Source: Paracoccus sp. (in: a-proteobacteria)
GTDB taxonomy: Bacteria; Pseudomonadota; Alphaproteobacteria; Rhodobacterales; Rhodobacteraceae
NCBI GenBank assembly: GCA_018056045.1
Contig: JAGPGI010000075.1
Span: 1-9,761, forward strand
DNA: 9,761 bases
Direction of reading: 5' to 3'
This document shows, piece by piece, positions 6,894 through 9,761 of the stretch (the stretch's first letter is position 1; each line of letters opens with the position of its first letter). Under the pieces are notes generated by a model, which was given only the letters and a program-made list of their open reading frames with translations, searched no databases and was not told the origin of the DNA. The position numbers were made by a program, and so were the translations under genes.

Positions 6894-6936
6894 GACAGGC
6901 TCCTTCCCTGATGGCCGAGAAACTCGGAGACAGGGA

Positions 6937-6966
6937 ACTGTTTGCCGTTTCGCTCAGTGAGGTCAA
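6937..6966 (-). promoter_or_regulatory. Weak candidate promoter for phaA-phaB
   Basis: On the minus strand TTGACC (6961-6966, 5 of 6 bases of the -35 consensus) is followed after 18 bp by AACAGT (6937-6942, 3 of 6). It would give a leader of about 35-40 nt before the phaA ATG. The -10 box is poor. The rest of the 255-bp gap (6894-7148) shows no gene I can support. Confidence 0.2.
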
Positions 6967-7064
6967 GGTGCCCTGTCCGGTCTTTGCCCGGGCTTTGAGC
7001 GATCCCGGCCTACGCCCGGCCCGCTGCGGTGCCGGTGGCGAGAGCGGGGACAGGTGCCTTTTCA

Positions 7065-7086
7065 GCGCCGAGAACCCGCTCGGCGC
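7065..7086. other. Hairpin downstream of the EAL-domain gene
   Basis: A perfect 8-bp stem (GCGCCGAG with CTCGGCGC) closes a 6-nt AACCCG loop, 62 bp beyond the EAL gene stop. Neither strand has a T-run after it, so if it ends the EAL transcript it does so without a classical U-tract. It may equally be a chance fold in GC-rich DNA. Confidence 0.3.
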
Positions 7087-7148
7087 CACCTGGCCCTGAG
7101 CGGGTCCCCCGCGTCGCCCGTGGCAGCGGTCAGGTTGCAGCCTGCGCG

Positions 7149-7976
7149 TTAGTTGCGCTTGGCGGCGGTGTTGGGGGATTTCCACGGCGGCACGATGGTG
7201 GGGGCGCCGAAATAATATCCCTGCAGGCAGTCGATGCCCATGTCGATCAGGAAGGCCGCATCCTCGGCCGTCTCGACCGATTCCGCCACGGTGAACATGT
7301 CGAAGTGATGGGCGATGGCCTGCAAGGCCCGGGTCAGCACCTGATTGTCGCGCTGTTGGGCGATGTCGCGGATGAACTGCCCGTCGATCTTGATCATGTC
7401 AAAGCAGAAATCGCGCAGATAGCGGAACGAGGTATAGCCGGCGCCGAAATCGTCGAGCGCGAAGCTGACCCCATGGGCCTGCAGTTCCTGCATGAAGCGT
7501 CCGACCAGTTCGGGCATTCCCATGGCCGAGCTTTCGGTGATCTCAAGGATCAGCCGCTCGGCCACGCGCTCATCCTCGGCGATGCCGGCGCGCAGGGTCT
7601 GCAGCCATGCCGGATAGCCGATCGAGCGCGCCGACATGTTGATCGACAGCCGCATCGAGGGTTCCTCGGCCAGCGCTTTCAGGCCCAGCGACAGCGACAG
7701 GCAGTCGATCTGCCGCCCCAATTCGGTCGTTTCGGCCAGCGGCATGAAATCGCGCAGGGGCACGATACGGCCGGTTTCGTCGATGATTCGGATCAACCCC
7801 TCGTGAAAGGCGGGGGTTTCGGTGCGGTCTGCCTGCACCACCGGCTGATAGGCCAGAACGGCATCGCCGCGCGACACCGCGCGCCGCACCGTGGCCATGG
7901 TAATCCGCGATTGCTGATCCACCGCGAAATCCAGCGGAGAGCCGAATTCCGGGCGCGAATCGATTTGATCGGTCAT
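7149..7976 (-). CDS. Stand-alone EAL-domain cyclic-di-GMP phosphodiesterase
   Basis: Predicted cytoplasmic enzyme that hydrolyses c-di-GMP to pGpG. The 275 residues are almost entirely one EAL domain, with no visible membrane segment, PAS or GGDEF domain; the first 27 or so residues are an uncharacterised lead. The signature is EGLIR (59-63, Gly in place of the Ala of EAL). All other expected metal and catalytic residues are present: Asn113 in SINMS, Glu145 in LEITES, Asp175-Asp176 in LDDFGAG, Lys196 in IKID, Glu232 and Glu235 in AESVET, and Gln252 in LQGYYFG. It should therefore be active. The ATG at 7976 has AGGAG 7 nt upstream. It is upstream of phaA on the same strand but 255 bp away, so a shared transcript is doubtful. 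It is divergent from tag. Confidence 0.92.
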   Translation of the reverse strand: MTDQIDSRPEFGSPLDFAVDQQSRITMATVRRAVSRGDAVLAYQPVVQADRTETPAFHEGLIRIIDETGRIVPLRDFMPLAETTELGRQIDCLSLSLGLKALAEEPSMRLSINMSARSIGYPAWLQTLRAGIAEDERVAERLILEITESSAMGMPELVGRFMQELQAHGVSFALDDFGAGYTSFRYLRDFCFDMIKIDGQFIRDIAQQRDNQVLTRALQAIAHHFDMFTVAESVETAEDAAFLIDMGIDCLQGYYFGAPTIVPPWKSPNTAAKRN

Positions 7977-8029
7977 GCCTAGACTCCTGTCGTCTGCCGC
8001 AGTCTGGTCATCATCCCCTAAGATCGGGT

Positions 8030-8045
8030 AAACCCAACGGGGTTT
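8030..8045. other. Small inverted repeat in the EAL-tag divergent gap
   Basis: AAACCC and GGGTTT (8030-8035, 8040-8045) form a 6-bp perfect inverted repeat around AACG, in the 91-bp gap between the two divergent start codons. It could be an operator or a leader hairpin for tag (ATG at 8068). No clear promoter boxes could be placed around it. Confidence 0.25.
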
Positions 8046-8067
8046 CTGGACTCGAGGTTAACGGAAC

Positions 8068-8655
8068 ATGACCGATGCCACTGGCCGCTGCGCATGGTGC
8101 GGAACCGACCCGCTTTATGTCGCCTATCACGACGATGAATGGGGGGTGCCGGAATACGATCCGCGCGCGCTGTGGGAAAAGCTGGTGCTGGACGGGTTTC
8201 AGGCCGGGCTGAGCTGGATCACCATCCTGCGCAAGCGCGACAGCTTTCGCGAATGCTTCGAGGGCTTTGATCCCGAGCGCGTCGCCCGCTGGGGCGAGCC
8301 CGAGATCGCCCGAGCCCTGCAAAACCCCGGCATCATCCGCCATCGCGGCAAGATCGAGGCCACTGTGACCGGTGCCCGCATCTATCTTGACATCGAGGGC
8401 AGCGAGGGTTTTTCGCCCTTTATCTGGTCATTTGTCGGCGGCCGCCCGATCCAGAACAGTCTGACCTCAATGAAGGAGGTTCAGGCCAAGACCCTGGAAT
8501 CCGAGGCCATGGCCAAGGCCCTGAAAAAGCGTGGTTTCAAGTTCTGCGGCCCGGTTATCACCTATGCCTTCATGCAGGCTTGCGGGCTGGTCAACGATCA
8601 CATGATCCAGTGCCCGCAGCATGCGCGCGTCAAGGCGCTGTCGCCTGCCGGATAA
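8068..8655 (+). CDS. tag: DNA-3-methyladenine glycosylase I (Tag)
   Basis: Base-excision repair enzyme that removes 3-methyladenine from alkylated DNA. The 195 residues align well from memory with E. coli Tag: RCAW and DPLYVAYHDDEWG (14-26), FQAGLSWITIL (44-54), GIIRHRGKI (88-96), ALKKRGFKF (151-159) and FMQACGLVNDH (168-178). The structural zinc ligands are conserved as Cys8, His21, His178 and Cys182. The position of E. coli Glu38, near the bound base, is Asp42 here. The ribosome-binding site is weak (GAGG about 10 nt upstream). The last 26 bp overlap tail-to-tail with the 3' end of the thioredoxin gene on the other strand. Low constitutive expression is plausible but not shown. Confidence 0.96.
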   Translation: MTDATGRCAWCGTDPLYVAYHDDEWGVPEYDPRALWEKLVLDGFQAGLSWITILRKRDSFRECFEGFDPERVARWGEPEIARALQNPGIIRHRGKIEATVTGARIYLDIEGSEGFSPFIWSFVGGRPIQNSLTSMKEVQAKTLESEAMAKALKKRGFKFCGPVITYAFMQACGLVNDHMIQCPQHARVKALSPAG

Positions 8656-9175
8656 GGGTTTTCGAGGCCTCGGACGCCCAGTCGGCGCCGCCGATCAGGC
8701 GGGCGATTTCATTGCCGTCACGGTCGATCAGCACCGTGACCGGCATGCCCATGACGCCCATCTCGCGCGCCAGACCCTGACGCGGGTCCAGACGCACCGG
8801 CAGGTTCGCGATTTTGGCCTCGGTCAGGAATTTCTGTATGGCGGCGGGCGGGTTATGGCCGGCGGCAATGGCCACGACCTGAAAATCATCGCCGCCCAGT
8901 TCCGCCTGCAGCGCGTCCAGCGACGGCATCTCTTCGCGGCAGGGCGCACACCATGTCGCCCAGAAATTCAGCAGCACCACCTTGCCGCGATAATCCGCCA
9001 GCGAATGCGTGCCGCCCTCGGGGTCGGTAAAGGGGGTCTCGGGCACCGGGGTCGGCGTGGTCTGCGCAAGCTTGGCCAGACCGCCATCATGGGCGGCTTG
9101 CCAGTCGATTTCCCCGGCCAGCGCGGCATTTGCACCGATCCCCAGTGCCGTATAAAGAACCAGCCAACGCAGCAT
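8630..9175 (-). CDS. TlpA-like periplasmic thioredoxin-fold protein
   Basis: Periplasmic thiol-disulfide protein of the TlpA/ResA group, which keeps cysteines reduced, for example in cytochrome c or oxidase assembly. The 181-residue product starts with a signal peptide (MLRWLVLYTALGIGANAALA, cleavage likely after residue 20). The thioredoxin fold shows LLNFWATWCAPCREEMPSL (68-86) with redox Cys76 and Cys79, and the cis-proline loop GMPVTVLID (143-151, Pro145). The frame is open to 9367, but the signal peptide and AAGGGGG just before the ATG at 9175 fix the start. The partner is not shown: no cytochrome or Ccm gene is adjacent. Its start codon is only 24 bp from divergent argH, and its 3' end overlaps tag by 26 bp. 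Confidence 0.93.
   Translation of the reverse strand: MLRWLVLYTALGIGANAALAGEIDWQAAHDGGLAKLAQTTPTPVPETPFTDPEGGTHSLADYRGKVVLLNFWATWCAPCREEMPSLDALQAELGGDDFQVVAIAAGHNPPAAIQKFLTEAKIANLPVRLDPRQGLAREMGVMGMPVTVLIDRDGNEIARLIGGADWASEASKTLIRQATAP
9129..9156 (+). promoter_or_regulatory. Candidate argH promoter inside the thioredoxin signal-peptide codons
   Basis: TATAAA (9151-9156, 5 of 6 bases) is preceded after 16 bp by TTTGCA (9129-9134, 4 of 6). Initiation near 9163 would give an argH leader of about 37 nt containing AAGGA at 9189-9193. Because only 24 bp separate the divergent start codons, an argH promoter must lie within or beyond the thioredoxin gene, and this is the best -10 match there. Confidence 0.4.
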
Positions 9176-9199
9176 TGCATCCCCCTTGAAGGATAAGTC

Positions 9200-9761
9200 A
9201 TGACCGAGCAGCCCGCCAACACCGCCAACACGATGTGGGGTGGACGTTTCGCCGCCGGCCCGGACGCGATCATGGAGGCGATCAACGCCTCGATCGGGTT
9301 TGACCAGCGGCTTTATGCCCAGGACATCCGGGGCAGCCGCGCCCATGCGGCGATGCTGGCCGCACAAGGCATCATCAGCACTAGCGATGCCGAGGCCATC
9401 GGGGAAGGCCTTCTCACGGTGTTGTCAGAGATCGAGAAGGGTGATTTTCCGTTCTCGACCGCGCTGGAAGACATCCACATGAATGTGGAATCGCGCCTGA
9501 AAGAGGTGATCGGCGAACCGGCCGGGCGGCTGCACACGGCGCGGTCCCGCAACGATCAGGTGGCGACCGATTTCCGGCTGTGGGTGCGCGATCAATGCGA
9601 CGCGGCGATTTCGGGGCTGGACGCGCTGATCCGTGCGGCGCTTGCGCAGGCCGAGGCTGGCGCCGACTGGGTGATGCCCGGTTTCACGCATCTGCAAACC
9701 GCGCAGCCGGTGACCTGGGGCCATCACATGATGGCCTATGTCGAGATGTTCGGCCGGGATC
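9200..9761 (+). CDS. argH: Argininosuccinate lyase, N-terminal part
   Basis: Final enzyme of arginine synthesis; it splits argininosuccinate into arginine and fumarate in the cytoplasm. The first 187 codons are present and the gene runs off the right edge (the family is about 460 residues). Visible motifs are MWGGRF (12-17), DIHMNVE (91-97), [12 protein letters not shown] (113-124) and [10 protein letters not shown] (161-170) with the conserved His164. The second catalytic region with the flexible serine loop lies outside. The ATG at 9200 has AAGGA 6 nt upstream. It is divergent from the TlpA-like gene with only 24 bp between start codons, so the ribosome-binding sites of both genes share that space. 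Confidence 0.97.
   Translation, partial: MTEQPANTANTMWGGRFAAGPDAIMEAINASIGFDQRLYAQDIRGSRAHAAMLAAQGIISTSDAEAIGEGLLTVLSEIEKGDFPFSTALEDIHMNVESRLKEVIGEPAGRLHTARSRNDQVATDFRLWVRDQCDAAISGLDALIRAALAQAEAGADWVMPGFTHLQTAQPVTWGHHMMAYVEMFGRD

Noticed and set aside
5853..6911. Plus-strand open frame of 352 codons opposite phaA
   Set aside because: It is fully antisense to a complete thiolase with all catalytic residues. Its composition is Gly/Asp/Arg-rich, typical of the reverse complement of GC-biased codons, and it resembles no family.
6367..7185. Minus-strand open frame of 272 codons spanning the phaA start and upstream gap
   Set aside because: Its downstream half is a frame-shifted shadow of phaA, and the upstream part is Arg/Pro/Gln-rich noise without a ribosome-binding site.
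7029..7982. Plus-strand open frame of 317 codons opposite the EAL-domain gene
   Set aside because: It is an antisense shadow with low-complexity Gly/His/Arg-rich translation and no family resemblance.
9176..9367. Longer thioredoxin reading frame starting at 9367
   Set aside because: The extra 64 residues are antisense to argH and would bury a clear signal peptide; the ATG at 9175 has its own ribosome-binding site.
1..9761. CRISPR array, insertion sequence, prophage, tRNA or rRNA genes
   Set aside because: No spaced direct repeats, transposase-like frames, terminal inverted repeats or tRNA cloverleaf segments were seen; gene content and base composition look uniform throughout.

Overview
The window reads as ordinary core chromosome from a GC-rich alphaproteobacterium of the Rhodobacteraceae, most likely Paracoccus or a close relative. 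The evidence is strong G/C preference at third codon positions, PhaA/PhaB and AmtB sequences of the Rhodobacteraceae type, a decaprenyl-type polyprenyl diphosphate synthase as expected of a Q-10 organism, and a class A penicillin-binding protein with a family-like insert. The genus is inferred from memory of these families, not from a search. I see no RNA genes, mobile elements, CRISPR arrays or phage genes.

Layout, left to right. A class A penicillin-binding protein runs off the left edge on the minus strand (1-769). A 255-bp divergent gap with possible nitrogen-type regulatory sites separates it from amtB (+), which ends at a perfect bidirectional hairpin terminator shared with the convergent polyprenyl diphosphate synthase gene (-). 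Divergent from that synthase is a small plus-strand cluster: a DUF2007 protein, an overlapping TrmN6-like N6-adenine methyltransferase, and a 54-residue YdcH/DUF465 coiled-coil protein. A second bidirectional hairpin terminator separates this cluster from the minus-strand phaA-phaB operon (acetyl-CoA acetyltransferase, then acetoacetyl-CoA reductase). Upstream of phaA lies a stand-alone EAL-domain c-di-GMP phosphodiesterase (-). Divergent from it is tag (3-methyladenine DNA glycosylase I, +), whose 3' end overlaps the 3' end of a TlpA-like periplasmic thioredoxin (-). The thioredoxin gene starts only 24 bp from the divergent argH (+), which runs off the right edge.

Functionally, phaA and phaB form one pathway: two acetyl-CoA are condensed to acetoacetyl-CoA and reduced to (R)-3-hydroxybutyryl-CoA for polyhydroxybutyrate. 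The polymerase phaC is not in the window. The other genes are housekeeping functions that seem merely adjacent: cell-wall synthesis, ammonium uptake, quinone side-chain synthesis, tRNA modification, second-messenger turnover, DNA repair, thiol redox and arginine synthesis.

I found no clearly new biological system. The most interesting non-coding signals are a strong hairpin with a possible pseudoknot between phaA and phaB, a plausible argH promoter embedded in the signal-peptide codons of the divergent thioredoxin gene, and a possible NtrC-type palindrome upstream of amtB. All three are read by eye and untested.
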